Position numbers and translations under genes: made by a program
Shown here: one piece after another, positions 9,614 to 21,328 of the stretch
Layout: each line of letters opens with the position of its first letter
How positions within the stretch are numbered: position 1 is the stretch's first letter
Notes under the pieces: model-generated
Databases searched by the model: none
What the model saw: the letters and a program-made list of their open reading frames with translations, nothing else
Told to the model about the DNA's origin: nothing
NCBI RefSeq assembly: GCF_000143535.2
Contig: NC_037324.1
Location: 1,302,001-1,366,000 of the forward strand
Length of the DNA stretch: 64,000 nt
Origin: Botrytis cinerea B05.10
Lineage: Eukaryota > Ascomycota > Leotiomycetes > Helotiales > Sclerotiniaceae
Reading direction: 5' to 3'

Positions 9614-12486
9614 CTAATCATCTGAAAATTCTACCGCCACACTCGAATCTAAATCACTCAATGTTCCATCTCCTCCCACGTCTACTTCTTCACCTTCACC
9701 TTGTACACTCTTCCCATCCAATTCTCTGCACAATCTCCCTAACAGCCCTTCTACCCTCCCCATACATTGCTCTAGTTTCTCTAGCCTTCCTTTGATATCC
9801 TCACCTTCTTCGTCGCTACTTCCCTCATTCAACAAATCCCTCAAATGTTTCGGTATGGTCATTCCCGCGAATGGAGCTACCGAATCTCTTCTAATTCTTT
9901 TGGCACTATTAGCCGTATCTCTTCTTTTCATGTGTTCTCTCGGATTAACTGGTTTCTGTTCAGATTTTGATTTTGATTTCTTCGACCCATTGAATTCTTG
10001 CGCAAAGTCATTTTCGAAAACATTCCGATCGCGTGGGACAACATTATCAGCTTCCATTCCAATTTCATCCGCGATATCACTCGGAGGTTCCGCATCGAAT
10101 ACTGCTTGTAGGTCACCGTGAACGCTAAAGCCCCTGGAAAAATCCCAAAGCCGAGGACGATGAGGGGGACGGGGTAGTTGCTCTGCTTCTTTCTGACGAC
10201 GGGGGCCGGCCCATAACTGACGTCGTTCGAGATAGCCGATGAGAAGTAGGAGGGGGGCATTGAGAAAGCGCACGGCTGCCACATTAATCTTGTGGAACCA
10301 ACGTGGTGTTAGGACGAATTTTAGTGGCATGAGGACAAAGAGGGCAAGGATATTGAAGGGAGGGAAATAAGCGAAAAGGGAGTCTGATTTTACACCTTCG
10401 AGGGTAAGAACAGCACGGCGGAATTGAATTTCTGCGGTAGCATTTGAAACAATGGTCGAAAAGGTTGTTGAAAGCATGGAGACGAGGATGGTAAGAAAGA
10501 GAGTGTTGCCCAGGAATGCGAAAGTGACCATGAGGATCGGACCGAGGAGCCAATGGAATTGAGCAGATGTTGTGATGCCTGTGCCATCGAGTCCAAACCA
10601 TATCCAGAGCATCCATTTAGAAACTGTTATTGGCTCATGAATACCATTACCGAGCCAAATCATAGAGAGCAGAAACCCAGCAAAACACCATACGGCAAGG
10701 ATTGTTAGTACAGTGAAATCGCGCATCATGGCCCGGAGAGAAATGAACAGCATGTTTTCGGACATGAGATTGAATGCTAGACGTGGAACAAGGACAGGAG
10801 CTCCCAAGGCGAGGACATCCAGTGCTTGTTGGCCAGTGCCAACATTATCGGTGTGCCAGCCTTTGAAACGGAGCGCGAGATAAATTCCGAAAATTGCGGC
10901 GAAAGTAACATCAAGGAAGGACCAGAGATTTTGAGTGTATACGTGCCATCCGTGTTCAAGTATTGAGCAACTGCAATTGGCGTTAATAAGAGCTGCCAGA
11001 TTCCACTGAAATGCTTCAAAGAACTTACAATTGATCCAAAGACCAACCCGATGTATAAACAATGAATAACAATTCCATCCCACCAAATGTAGCTGGATCC
11101 CGATCTGCCATTACATACAAATAGAATACCAGCAGTAGCAGAAAGTGGCAGACTTCTAGATAATTCCTCGTACGAGGAACTATAAGTCTATATTGATTAA
11201 ACAATGGTGCCTCTCTTGGGTTGTACAACGAAATAGGTTTATTCTTGTAGTGATCAGGCAGAATATCCATGAACGCCGTTGGAGTGTATATGACTCTACC
11301 CTCGTATATTGCGCTTATTACTTTTTGGCATGCCGATGAACTAAGAAACGCTTTGCTTTGAGAAATAATGGCAATTTCTAAGGCTGGCAACCTTCGATTG
11401 GCGCCTGTACGGGACTTGACAGCCCAACCAAAGTTACTGCTTTCTTGGATGACATTATTTGGAGCACCTTGAAATGGATCGAAACCTCCTACGAGAATGC
11501 GAGACAGAAGAAGTAACCCTTCCGAGCCGGTATGATCCTCGTGGAAACGGCGTAGAACTCGATTGGCAACTATCTCGCATAGATGGGCACGCGTGGTGCA
11601 AATGCTCTGTTGATGGGGTAGAGCTAATTGTTCACGTTGGAACTGTGTTTTGTTGACGAGAAGACAATACACTTGGAGTTTATTAGTATCTGAAGGCAGG
11701 AACTAATCTGGACGAAACAACAAAGACTTTGTAGAGCGTTGGTGGTAAAAACAAGCGTGCTCTCTCTGAGAACTACTCAGAAAATCGCCCATGTTTTACC
11801 ATCCCCTCATCTAACATTTTCCAAATTTCTTCTGCTGTTTGTTCTCGTCGCTTGGGAAAGTACTAACATCCATTCCCCCAAAATTCAAAGTAATCTGATG
11901 AGAATAAGAATAAGAAAACAGTAACATACCGACCGACAAATCATCCAAATCATACAGCTTATCTACCAACGGTCTGACAACTGATACGTTCAATCTCGGA
12001 TCCCTCAATTGTTCCAAACTGTATGGATCGTCTATCTTTCCCGTTAGTCTAACTCTCACTTCCCCATCTCCCCGTTTGACAAAACTCACCAATCGCCGAG
12101 ATAACGTCCCTCCTTATCCTAATATTCTATCAGTATCATTCTCCAGCTCAAATTCATATGAAGCAGGAAACAAACCGATGAATTGTCTTGTAAACCGGCA
12201 AATCCCCAAATTCATCTTGGGGATAACATATATCTCCAATGGCGTGAGGATGATAGCACGCATGGCCATCATGTCTCCCTATCACCGTGCTCCTATCTCC
12301 ATTTCCGCTCCTCACATCTGCATCTCCCTCGATATCCTCCGGGTCCGGTGTCAACAACTGTGTTGTCTCCGTACTGATAAATCTCTCATTCTGGTTCTCA
12401 CGTGCATTTCCACGATAATTTCTAGGGAGCGTCGTAGGTCTAGGAGATATAGGAGAGAGAGAAGGAGAAGAAGATGCTTGGCCCAT
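9614..12486 (-). CDS. yvc1: TRP-type vacuolar calcium/cation channel (Yvc1-like)
   Basis: A polytopic channel of 813 residues in five exons, read 12486-12176, 12118-12090, 12031-11930, 11671-11029 and 10970-9614. Exon 2 is only 29 nt and encodes IRRDVISAI. Exon 3 supplies the conserved DDPYSLEQLRDPRLNVSVVR stretch, and exon 4 carries SLYNPREAPLFNQYRLIVPR followed by the first clear helix (about residues 317-337). Exon 5 has EHGWHVYTQNLWSFLDVTF, several more helices, a pore-like WFGLDGTGI segment, and a long hydrophilic tail ending in a short coiled coil (about GRLEKLEQCMGRVEGLL) and acidic residues. These match the fungal Yvc1/TRPY family, which releases calcium from the vacuole. The length is somewhat above yeast Yvc1. 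The frame closes exactly across all four joins. Confidence 0.88.
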
Positions 12487-13061
12487 TATCCCTTCATCAG
12501 ACCATGCCCAGACTTTAGGACGAGGAATATGGTACGGAGTAGTGGCAGCGAGTAGTATTTATTGATAATACAAATTCTTGGAATTGCAGGATCCAGCGCC
12601 GTTTGATGACTTTATGGCATGACGCAAGGCGTATGAGGTAAAGATAAGGAGGTGGCCACGGTGGCTCAGGGCAGATTGACTAGATTTCGAATGGTAAGAG
12701 GCACGATAAGGATGGCAGGCTTTAAGCGGCGAGGATAAGACGAGCGAATCAAATGCAAGAATTGAAACTTTTACTTTTTCTTGGATGCATCGATACCGAC
12801 GCCGTGGTATTTAACTTGTGCTATGTCGACCACTGTGTGGAGTGCGGCAGAGATAGCGCAGAACAGATATATTATGTGTAATGGATTTGAAGGAATATTC
12901 ACGAATCGCCGTTAAAATGGTGGCTGTTCGGTGATAGGCGAATTGCTGATCAGACAACGATAAGTTCGCTGCATAGAGTGTGTAGGTAGATCAATTCCTT
13001 TGTTGCATTCCCCAGTCCTATCAATTTCACTCCATCTCAACTCTCCAAACCCAATTTGAAA
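12487..13061. promoter_or_regulatory. shared divergent upstream region of channel and NIF3-like genes
   Basis: The 575 bp separate two start codons that point away from each other, so both promoters must lie here. No clear TATA box or repeated operator stands out. The segment next to the small gene (12990-13060) is C/T-rich, as is common just before fungal start codons. Confidence 0.5.
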
Positions 13062-13525
13062 ATGTCCGCCTCCTCCAACTCCCAGACACGCTACAAGCTC
13101 GTCTATCGCGTCCTCCCATCTCACCTCTCCGCGACAAAGGATGCCATATTCGCTGTGGGCGGTGGAGTGTACGCCGATGGAAAATACATCAAAGTCTGTT
13201 TTGAAATCCCGGGGTTTGGGCAGTTTTTGCCAGTAGCAGAGAAGGGGGCTGTGCCTCACACAGGGAAAGTAGGGGTTTTAGAACGAACGGAGGAGGTTTT
13301 GGTGCATATTTTGTGTACCGGGGAGGAAGTCACAAGGAAAGCGGTTGAGGCATTGAAGAGGTGAGTTTCATGTTTAGTTGTTCATAAAAAGGAGACATGT
13401 AATTTAAGGAGAAGCGAAGAAGGGAATGGCGAGAGGTTTAGCAGAAGATGGGGCTAACTATAGAGAACAGGACACACCCATACGAAGAAGTGAGTTATGA
13501 GGTTTATAAACTAGAGGACTTTTGA
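13062..13525 (+). CDS. NIF3-like (NGG1-interacting factor 3 C-terminal type) small protein
   Basis: Two exons, 13062-13360 and 13471-13525, give 117 residues. The protein matches the small fungal relatives of the NIF3/DUF34 insert domain, a ferredoxin-like fold. It has an opening beta strand YKLVYRVLPSHL, a GGGVYADGKYIKVCFEIPGFGQFLPV stretch (the usual GxxxCxF..GxGxF.P pattern), the ERTEEVLVHI strand, and the closing THPYEEVSYEVYKLEDF contributed mostly by exon 2. The HPYEE ending is the diagnostic part and needs the splice. The biochemical role of these proteins is not settled; full-length NIF3 proteins bind metals, but this one has only the insert-type domain. The start is the first ATG in frame. 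It converges on the RNase H gene. Confidence 0.8.
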
Positions 13526-13767
13526 AGTTTTCGAATCATATCACAGGATATGCAGCAATCAATCTCTTACCCACATCCAAATCTAAAAGCGATTCATACG
13601 GCGTCGTGTGAGATAGCTACTAGCCAGCATAAAAAACATTATAACAGCATACGACGAACATTTCTTACAGTATATCTTCGCACTTAGATGTTTAATTGTG
13701 AAATATTGAAATAGATGGTAGTCATCACACCACCGATATGCAGTGTCTAATTCTCGTCCACAAAAGA

Positions 13768-14550
13768 TCAAACCATCATCCCACTCATCACCCGAAACTC
13801 CTGCTCCCCCTCCAACTGAGCTCCTCTCTTCGCCTCGGCGTCCGCCTCCCCATTCCACTCCCTCGGAATCTTCCAGAATTCCACCGCAGTCCCATGAGGA
13901 GGTCCCGAAAACCTCAAAGGCCGAGCCGCTTTCTTGATGTAATATATCAAACGCTTCCATAAATCCTGATTCATAACCTCAGTTCCCGTACTGGTACGCC
14001 AGCCTCGCTGAATCCAACCATTGATTCGCTCAGTGGCGCCAAGGACCACGTATTCAGAGTCGGTAGCGATGATGAGACGAACCCAGGCCCCGAAGCTATC
14101 GCCTTGCCAGACGCGATATTCGAGAGCAGCAACCACGGCACGCAGTTCGGCGCGATTGCTGGTTTGGGGATGGAGCTCCCCGGTTGGCCCAGAGTTTTCG
14201 AGTCTGAAACCCAATTTGTGGTGAGGGGAGATGACGAAACTACAGCCGGCGCGAGACCCGCCGAGACCATTGGATAGACAGGAACCATCGGTGTAAATCA
14301 GTATCTCGCGAGGGTTAGTGCGGCGGATGAAACGGTGAGCGGGGTTGAAAAGTATAGTAGGCGTGTCAGTGGGAAGGGGAGGATAGAATCTTCTAATGAT
14401 AGGTATGGGATCCGATTCAAGGTCGCGCTCGAGGGAGCCGGTGCGCTCGTCGCTTCTTGGGGAGGTGAGCAACGTGAAAGCCTCGCGGGGATCGAATACG
14501 TCGTATTCAGGAGGGGCAGAAGGCCTTGAATCCTCATTTTCGTCTGGCAT
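13768..14550 (-). CDS. RNase H domain protein (type I fold)
   Basis: A single-exon gene of 260 residues. An N-terminal region of about 85 residues is followed by an RNase HI fold. The first catalytic Asp is in IYTDGSC, the Glu in NRAELRAVVAALEYR, the second Asp in IIATDSEYVV, and a likely fourth acidic residue in WNGEADAEAK. All four carboxylates of the family are therefore present, so hydrolysis of RNA in RNA:DNA hybrids is expected. There is no reverse transcriptase or integrase nearby, so this is a host gene and not a retroelement remnant. A possible upstream exon ending at a gtgagt signal around 14566-14576 was considered, but no acceptor in the right phase was found. Confidence 0.82.
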   Translation of the reverse strand: MPDENEDSRPSAPPEYDVFDPREAFTLLTSPRSDERTGSLERDLESDPIPIIRRFYPPLPTDTPTILFNPAHRFIRRTNPREILIYTDGSCLSNGLGGSRAGCSFVISPHHKLGFRLENSGPTGELHPQTSNRAELRAVVAALEYRVWQGDSFGAWVRLIIATDSEYVVLGATERINGWIQRGWRTSTGTEVMNQDLWKRLIYYIKKAARPLRFSGPPHGTAVEFWKIPREWNGEADAEAKRGAQLEGEQEFRVMSGMMV

Positions 14551-14689
14551 GATGATATTAACAACTCACTTGGGATGTAGGGTGAGTTTTGCCGATGGGT
14601 GGATATTGCCAATCTCTAGGCCACACCACAAGTTAGATTCAGAAATGTATGTGATCAATTCAGGATTTAAATCTGAGGTGAGGGAATTT

Positions 14690-14779
14690 GCGTTGAGCGT
14701 TTTTATATTAAGCGTGTTTGCATTATGAGTGTTTGCGTTGAGAGTGTTTGCATTGAGAATGTTTGCGTTATACGTGTTT
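14690..14779. repeat. 15-bp tandem repeat, six copies, upstream of RNase H gene
   Basis: Six adjacent 15-bp units follow the pattern GCRTTRWGMGTGTTT, with a possible weaker seventh copy before them. Because the period is a multiple of three, an open frame on the minus strand reads a five-residue repeat of the type NANTL. The array lies about 140-230 bp upstream of the RNase H start codon, in its promoter or leader. Confidence 0.75.
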
Positions 14780-15193
14780 GTCCGTGGGCACATATAGAAG
14801 TAGAATAGACAGAAGCAGGCTTTACATTCAGCAGCTTCTCAGCAGCTGACCTCACTGGGTATTCAGATGGCTTTTGAATTCGCGGCATGTAAGTGAATTG
14901 GCTGTTTGTGCTTGGTGAGATGAGGTAAGGTGGAAGGAGATGGGGAGATAGTGAAAAACATAGAGGAAAGGATGATTAGTAATTAAGGACAAAATATACC
15001 CTCTTGTAAGAACTATCTTGCATTTCTTCAGTCGATGACAAAAGTTGCTCTAAGAAATTACGCCTTCTAGTGCGGTGCATAAGGTACGTACGCTTAAATA
15101 ACATACACACAATACTATCCCATTCAACTCCTCGTACCTTTTTCGGCACATAGCCAAGCTAATAATTACAACCCATCAACTCGAGAGTAACAT
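14780..15193. other. intergenic between GTPase 3' end and RNase H upstream repeat
   Basis: No coding signal is seen. It contains the 3' flank of the minus-strand GTPase gene and the distal upstream region of RNase H. Confidence 0.5.
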
Positions 15194-18078
15194 TTAATCA
15201 ACAACCTCCCCAACTCTCCCTACAAAGCCTTCCAACCCAGCAACTCCCTTCTCTCCCCGCTCGCTTCCAGAATACAGTCCATGACCACCCCCGGGCATGA
15301 CCAAAACCTGACTACCCAACTCTATCCATTCCCTACATGTCAACAATTCAAAACTGACATCTGTAATGCCATCGGTGCCAAAAATAAATGGCTCATCTTT
15401 TAGTTTCCCGTTGGAATCAGCTACATCACAGCCATCCAGTAGTCCCAATCCAAAAACATCTTCTGCATCTTCTGCTCCCATATCTCTGGCAGGGAGATTA
15501 GGGGTTAGTTTGAGGACCCGAGCTGAAGCGCGAACACTAGCTATGTATATTACCACTACTGTGCCTGGAGTGACGGAATTAATGTCACCATCATCAAAGG
15601 AGGCAGTGAAACCACTGGCAGCTTGAAGAGAATGATGAGTTTGAATCATATGTTTACTGGGGATTGCCATCACCATTCCTTTGCGGATTCGAGGAGCAGT
15701 TTGAGAAGAACTTTCCATAGGACTATTTGAGTCTTCTTGAGTCGGTAAGTCGAGAACAATGCCGACGGTTCCGACTTGACCAGCTTCAATTGTGTGCACT
15801 GGCAGGCGAAGATTACGAATGCTGACTATATGTGCATTGTGCCATTCGCCTTTAGTAATTGAGGCAGATGGCGTGTTTCTTAAGGCTATCCTAGAAAGCT
15901 CGGTTGCTGAGGGATACGTGAGTGAGGTACCTGGACTGGTGGGAGAAGAACGGGGGCCAGTTTTAGGGGAGTCACCATTGTCAGAACCTGCTGGGAAAGG
16001 GCCTACGACAATACTATCTCCAATTGATAGCCTACCAAACCTAAGATGACCGGCAACTACAGTTCCCGCACTAATGCTATTACTATTACAGGCCAAAGCA
16101 TCATAGGAAGCTGGCACCCCAAACACATCTTCAATGTGAAATAGAGACGAGGGTTGTTCTGGATTAAGTGCCATGCCAATATAGTCGTTAGGAGTGGGTG
16201 GTGTAGGTATCGGCAAAGCCTGGAGAAGAGCATGAAGCTGACGAATACCGGTTCCCTTGACCGCACTTGTGAGAATGATAGGAACAATGGACCTGAGATC
16301 TGACATTGCCATCGTATTGATGACTTTTTTAACAGTATCGGTATCTTGAGGAAGTATACTAATTAGATCGGCATCAATGATATTTTTAGAATTATCTGGT
16401 GGAAGAATTGAAGGAGTTCTCCCTGTCGCTTTGATAGCAGATAGAAGTTTCGACAGTGTCTCGCTTAAACGAGGTCTTGAAGCTAGATCAAGCTTGGTGA
16501 TCACAATAGCCAAAGGCTTATCCAGTTTCAAACAAAGCTCAAGATGTGCTTTTGCAAGGTCGGTTCCTGCTCCAACAGTGCCAAGAAGCTCTGTTGTTGA
16601 AGTACTTCCGGCACCGCTCGAACCAGTGTCATCTGCTGCCACACATAGAACAGTCCAATGGGGAGCCCAACCAACCAAGCCTCGCACTGTTGTCCTGCGA
16701 TACCTAGGATGACCAGCAGAGTCAGAAACAAATAGAAGCCGGCCATCTTCTGCTGTGGCATGAATATCTGTCCAAGACGTTACATTGCCAGAAGCATAAT
16801 TTATGACCTGTGAGTTTTTGTAACCAATTAACTCCTGCGCCACGGAACTTGTAATCCCTGTAGCAATTTCATGTCGATGTTTCAACAAACTGAGTCTACT
16901 TTTACCTCTGCCATTATCAAGCGTTGTGGTAGACAAAGTACCTAATAGACTTGATTTGCCAGATGTAGTGGGACCAGTAAGGGTGATACGCAGCTGTTCA
17001 GTTGTATCCTCACGTTGAAGAGCAGACGCCTCAATAACCTCATTGATCGTAGGCTGTGGAGTTTGTTGACGAATGACAGGAGCTTCATCGTAGCTCATTG
17101 ACTGTGCTCGTTTCGAACTGAGATCTGGAGTAATGAGGGCTTCAGCGACCCACAATTTCTCTCGGTGCCGGAGATTTGTTGATATCGCTTGATCTTCAGG
17201 GACCAACCATGGTTTTTGTTTCTTGAGTCGCTGTGAAATTTGAGATGTTGCGGGTTCATCTGTTTCTTGCCACTCACATTCCCCAACAACTACCTTCCGA
17301 ACAATCTCAACATTGCATCCAAGACTAGCTGCCATAGCCCGTAGGTTTGTTAAACTCTCGTCTAATTCATCGCTCGTCAGACCGACAAAGGTACCGTCAT
17401 CAGAAACACCTATTTCATACAGTGCTCCACGGCTTTCCTCAAGCCCAGCTAACAGCTTCCCGGGTCTTGAAGGAGCATCTAAGCTCGTTGCGCTGCCAGG
17501 CAATCTGTTGGACATCAAAATCAGCGCCAGTTTACAATCAGGTACACTTCATTGCATGTCTCAAATTTGATTATTTTAATCTGAGATTGGGCCACATCGG
17601 CCTAACACACAATCACCGCTATGGGGTAATGCACTCACTTCGGTAATACCAGATCACTTGTAGATGATGCATGATACGGGGACGACTGCTGTAGGCGCCA
17701 CAGCAATTGAGTTGTGAGCTGCTCTAGACGTTTTTGTTTGCTCTGATTGGATGGTGCCAGTATGGGACTCGCTTTCTCCTGATTAAGGGGTTGCTGTTTG
17801 TGCTGTTGAGAACCAGATATTATTGAGCCAGTGCTTGAAGTACTATATGTCCTCCTCGGTCGCAACAAAAGATGTAGCTTGTATTCTGTGGGACCTTCTT
17901 GTGGTTCTGCCTCCAATTTTGTGACTCCATAGTCCGAAATGTGAGTTGAGCCGGGGGAGCTGTTGAGAGACTTTGGATATGGCTGAGGTGAAGCTGGTTT
18001 AGGAGAATCGGCAGGAGTCAACAACCATGGTGATTCTACCCTTGGGGGTTCGGGTTCATATGTAAAAATCGATGCCAT
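15194..18078 (-). CDS. GTP-binding translation-factor-like GTPase, GTPBP1/GTPBP2 family
   Basis: Two exons, 18078-17639 and 17504-15194, give 916 residues. The first exon (147 residues) is Ser/Pro-rich and disordered. The second holds a pre-GTPase region, then the G domain with P-loop GPTTSGKSS at about residues 324-332, a DSAGHPRYRRTTVRG switch II segment and the base-specificity motif TKLD. Beta-barrel domains resembling EF-Tu domains II and III follow. This is the layout of GTPBP1/2, relatives of eEF1A and eRF3 linked to mRNA decay and ribosome rescue in animals; the fungal role is little studied. The G4 motif is TKLD where NKxD is the general rule, which is usual for this family. The join uses a gtgagt donor and a CAG acceptor and keeps frame. 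Confidence 0.85.
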
Positions 18079-19064
18079 TTTCCGGTATCAATTCTAGTCG
18101 TTGCCACTGCTCAATTATCCAGCTCTCCGTTCAATATCCAAATTTCAATGCTACAGGAACTATTGCCACCACTTCGAGCCGTCCAAGTCTCACCCAATAG
18201 TCCGTACCTTCTCCAAAGACTGCCGTCGCCGTATTGATATTCTCCCAACCACCAAGGAAGACTGTATAGCTATGTGGTGTTTATGTATTCGAAAAGGGCG
18301 TAATAATCGCAAAAGCATTTTGATGTTGGTGTGTGTGGCTAGGTAACTGGTTTGCTGGACAGCTCCAGGAACTAGAGATTAACTGAAGATTGGCTGGAAA
18401 AAGATCTTGAACTGGAAGAATAGTTATGCGGACGGGGCAGAAGTCATCTCGATATAACTTCTCTTTGTATGGGCAAGTAGATTGTTGGCGTCAACGTAGG
18501 CAGGATGATGTAGGGTAGAGGAGGAGAATATGCATATTAAATAATTGCATGTACGAGTAGGTGCTGTCAGATAACAGTCATAATCTATCAGTCACACACC
18601 GTCTGGTCAACCGGTGGTCATTGATTTTTGGCCCGGGGAAAGGCATTAGTTTCACATCCAATTATTGGTTCTCATCATTCCAATCATCTTCACTTATTAT
18701 AGATCTTGGCTCGGGTTAGCAAATGTACTTACTGGGTTTATCACCTTAATTATGTGGCTAATGGGGCTCGGAGGTTCCACATAGGCTAAGCCCCACCAAT
18801 CTTCAGGCATCGTGTTCACGGATTAACACCCTGAAACCGAAACTCATTTGCATCTTCGACCCATATTCTCAAGACAACCCTTTGTTACAACTTCACCACA
18901 TTTAAGAATAAACCCAGATCCAGTTTGATCAGATACTTCAACTCCCTTCTTTTGCTTTGCCAAACACAATAGACTCCATCGTTCGATTCTCATCATTCTC
19001 TATCTATATTCCTGTTAATCCTACCTTTCAGTCAAATAATTGCCATCTCATTCATATCCTCACG
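18079..19064. promoter_or_regulatory. shared divergent upstream region of GTPase and SEC9 genes
   Basis: Nearly 1 kb separates the two divergent start codons and must hold both promoters. The segment just before SEC9 (about 18880-19064) is pyrimidine-rich with many short CA/TC tracts, typical of a fungal 5' leader. No coding sequence is supported. Confidence 0.5.
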
Positions 19065-20398
19065 ATGGGTCTGTTTTCACGAAAAGACAAGAACGCCTCT
19101 CCTGCTCCGGCAGCGAACCCTTATGCCACTCCACAGCCTCAAGCCGACCCTTACGCACAAGATAGTAACAAGTTTGCGAACACGCCCGCTCAACCCACCC
19201 AATCTCCATATCAATCAGCCAGACAACAATACACTGCTCCAGGGGCTGCAGGTGCCCCTAATGGCGGTTTGCCCGGTGGTCCTCGAGGTGGAATGGGTGG
19301 CCCTAGTCCTCGAGCTCCGGCTCCAAATGGTGGTGGATACGGATCTGAGAAGTACGGAAATGGTGGTGGATATGGCGCAAACAGATACGATGGCCCTGCC
19401 GCCAACTCGGGATCCAAATATGGCCCATCTGGTTATGGTGGCTTAGGACGATCCAACAGTAACGATACAACTACGACAGAAGATAACAAGAATGAATTAT
19501 TCGGTGGCGCAAAGGATAGATATGCACAAAAGGCAGCTGCTGGCTCTGAGCAACCACCTCCACCATACGGTGCTCAGTCAAATGCTGGCCCATCAACTGG
19601 AGGTGGGTATGGAGGATATGGAGAAGAAAGGCAACTTACTGCCGAAGAAGAGGAAGAGGAAGACGTTCAAGCAACAAAGGCTCAGATTAGGGCCATGAAG
19701 CAAGAGGATGTTTCATCTACTCGAAACGCATTGAGAATCGCGGCCCAAGCTGAAGAAACTGGCCGTGCTACCTTGGCTCGTCTAGGTGCACAAGGAGAAC
19801 GTATCCACAATACCGAGAAGAACTTGGATCTTGCTGCCAACCATAACCGAATCGCTGAGGAGAAAGCGAAAGAATTGAAGACTCTTAACAAGAGTATGTT
19901 CGCCGTCCATGTTTCCAATCCTTTCACAGCAAAGTCGAGAAAGGCTCAACGAGATGATGATATTATCAACAAGCATAGAACCGAACGTGATCAGCGTGAG
20001 GAGACTCGAAATGCAGCTTTCGCATCTTCCCAGAGAATGGAGGCAAACTTCAGAGATCTTCAGCCAGGAGATGTAGGATATCGAGCAACAGCAACCAAGG
20101 CCAGTCTTGCAGAGAGATCTAAATATCAATTCGAGGCCGACTCTGAGGATGACGAAATGGAGAATGAAATTGACTCTAACTTGGATGCTCTTGGTCATGC
20201 TGCCGGAAGATTGAACTTACTAGCAAAGGCTACTGGTCGTGAAGTTGATGACCAGAACAAACACATTGAGAGAATTATTGGCAAGGTATGCTATTATGTG
20301 GTTCCATTTGTCTGATATGATTGCTAACTATTTCCCAGAGCGACCGTGTCGACGATCAAATCGCTATGAACAGAGCCAGATTGGACCGCATCCATTAA
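19065..20398 (+). CDS. sec9: t-SNARE of the SNAP-25 family (Sec9-like)
   Basis: Two exons, 19065-20285 and 20339-20398, give 426 residues. The N-terminal 200 residues are Gly/Pro/Tyr/Gln-rich and disordered. Two SNARE motifs follow. The Qb motif at about 205-270 contains MKQEDVSSTRNALRIAAQAEE, with the central glutamine layer in that helix. The Qc motif at about 366-426 (EIDSNLDALGHAAGRLNLLAKATG) is completed by exon 2, which adds SDRVDDQIAMNRARLDRIH. There is no membrane anchor, as expected: yeast Sec9 binds syntaxin (Sso1/2) and synaptobrevin (Snc1/2) at the plasma membrane for exocytosis, which in hyphae concentrates at growing tips. The frame is open further upstream, but 19065 is the first ATG giving the family-like MGLFSRK start. 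Confidence 0.92.
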
Positions 20399-20988
20399 AG
20401 TTCCTTCTCGTCCACATAGACTTGTTAATACCGAGACTTTCCAAATCCACCATAACCTTTCCTTACTTACGTCATATTGCCCGTAGTTTCTGTCACACGA
20501 TCCTACCCATAATGATATATCTCGAGAAAAACATTTGAATACCCAAATCTGTCCCGCATCATGGACAAGCATTCCGCAAATGTTCAACCATGCATGCTTC
20601 GCTAGTGATCTTTCTGGGTGGAAGCATGCCATATTACAATATAGGAGTTTTGGTTGCAAGCATGGGTCTCGCAAAATCTTGGAGGGGTGGGATACCTAGT
20701 TTGTTTGTTCTGTTATGTTGTTGATATGTATAGACATGGAATTTTCAAATCATCACTTTTCATACATTTATTGCTTCTTCGATCCATGTCTTTCGGTGAG
20801 AATAAAGTGGAGTTGTGTGATTTGTGCATTGCAATAATAATAATAATACACATCAAGGCAACTAACTCATTGGGGAACTCGACCCAAGAGGAAAGAGGGA
20901 AAAGCAATGGATGGCTGAATGGTACCTGTGTAGAGACAGGAAGAGAGCGAAACTCGCTTGTTGATTCGAGTTCGTAGAGTATTTATCG

Positions 20989-21040
20989 GGTAGACAGGTA
21001 GGTAGACAGGTAGGTAGACAGGTAGGTAGACAGGCAGGTA
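20989..21040. repeat. 12-bp tandem repeat GGTAGACAGGTA
   Basis: Three exact copies and a fourth with one change, about 600 bp past the SEC9 stop codon. Confidence 0.8.
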
Positions 21041-21133
21041 TTGAGATGTTTACCTATTCTATTCAATTCTGTTCTATTCTATCATGTTGTATTTCTTTAA
21101 CGACACGACGGTCTTCTTGGGATTCGGTTAGCT

Positions 21134-21212
21134 TAGGATAGGATAGGATAGGATAGGATAGGATAGGATAGGATAGGATAGGATAGGATAGGATAGGATA
21201 GGATAGGATAGG
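21134..21212. repeat. (GGATA)n pentanucleotide array
   Basis: About fifteen uninterrupted copies of GGATA, followed by one degenerate unit (GGTTA). It is not the fungal telomere repeat TTAGGG. Confidence 0.9.
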
Positions 21213-21284
21213 TTAGGACATGAGAGTACTAAGATGGATGGATGGATGGGTGAGTGGTTGGGTTAGTTGGCTCTCTTTATGTTA

Positions 21285-21328
21285 TTTTTTATTTTTTATT
21301 TATTTCTTGAAAGAAATAAAAAATAAAA
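21285..21328. other. A/T-rich inverted repeat (hairpin)
   Basis: The core TATTTCTT-GA-AAGAAATA is a perfect 8-bp stem with a two-base loop. T-rich and A-rich flanks extend the pairing with a few mismatches. It could act as a 3'-end element or be neutral. Confidence 0.5.

Noticed and set aside
12076..12555. Plus-strand open frame overlapping the channel gene start
   Set aside because: It is antisense to exons of the channel gene, whose conserved residues explain the open frame.
13768..14550. RNase H gene considered as a retrotransposon remnant
   Set aside because: No reverse transcriptase, integrase, gag or long terminal repeats are seen nearby; the frame is intact with a gene-like N-terminus.
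14690..14779. 15-bp array considered as a CRISPR-like locus
   Set aside because: Units abut with no spacers, and the organism is a eukaryote by intron evidence.
21134..21212. GGATA array considered as a telomere or subtelomere mark
   Set aside because: The unit is not TTAGGG or a known fungal telomere variant, and genes continue on both sides.
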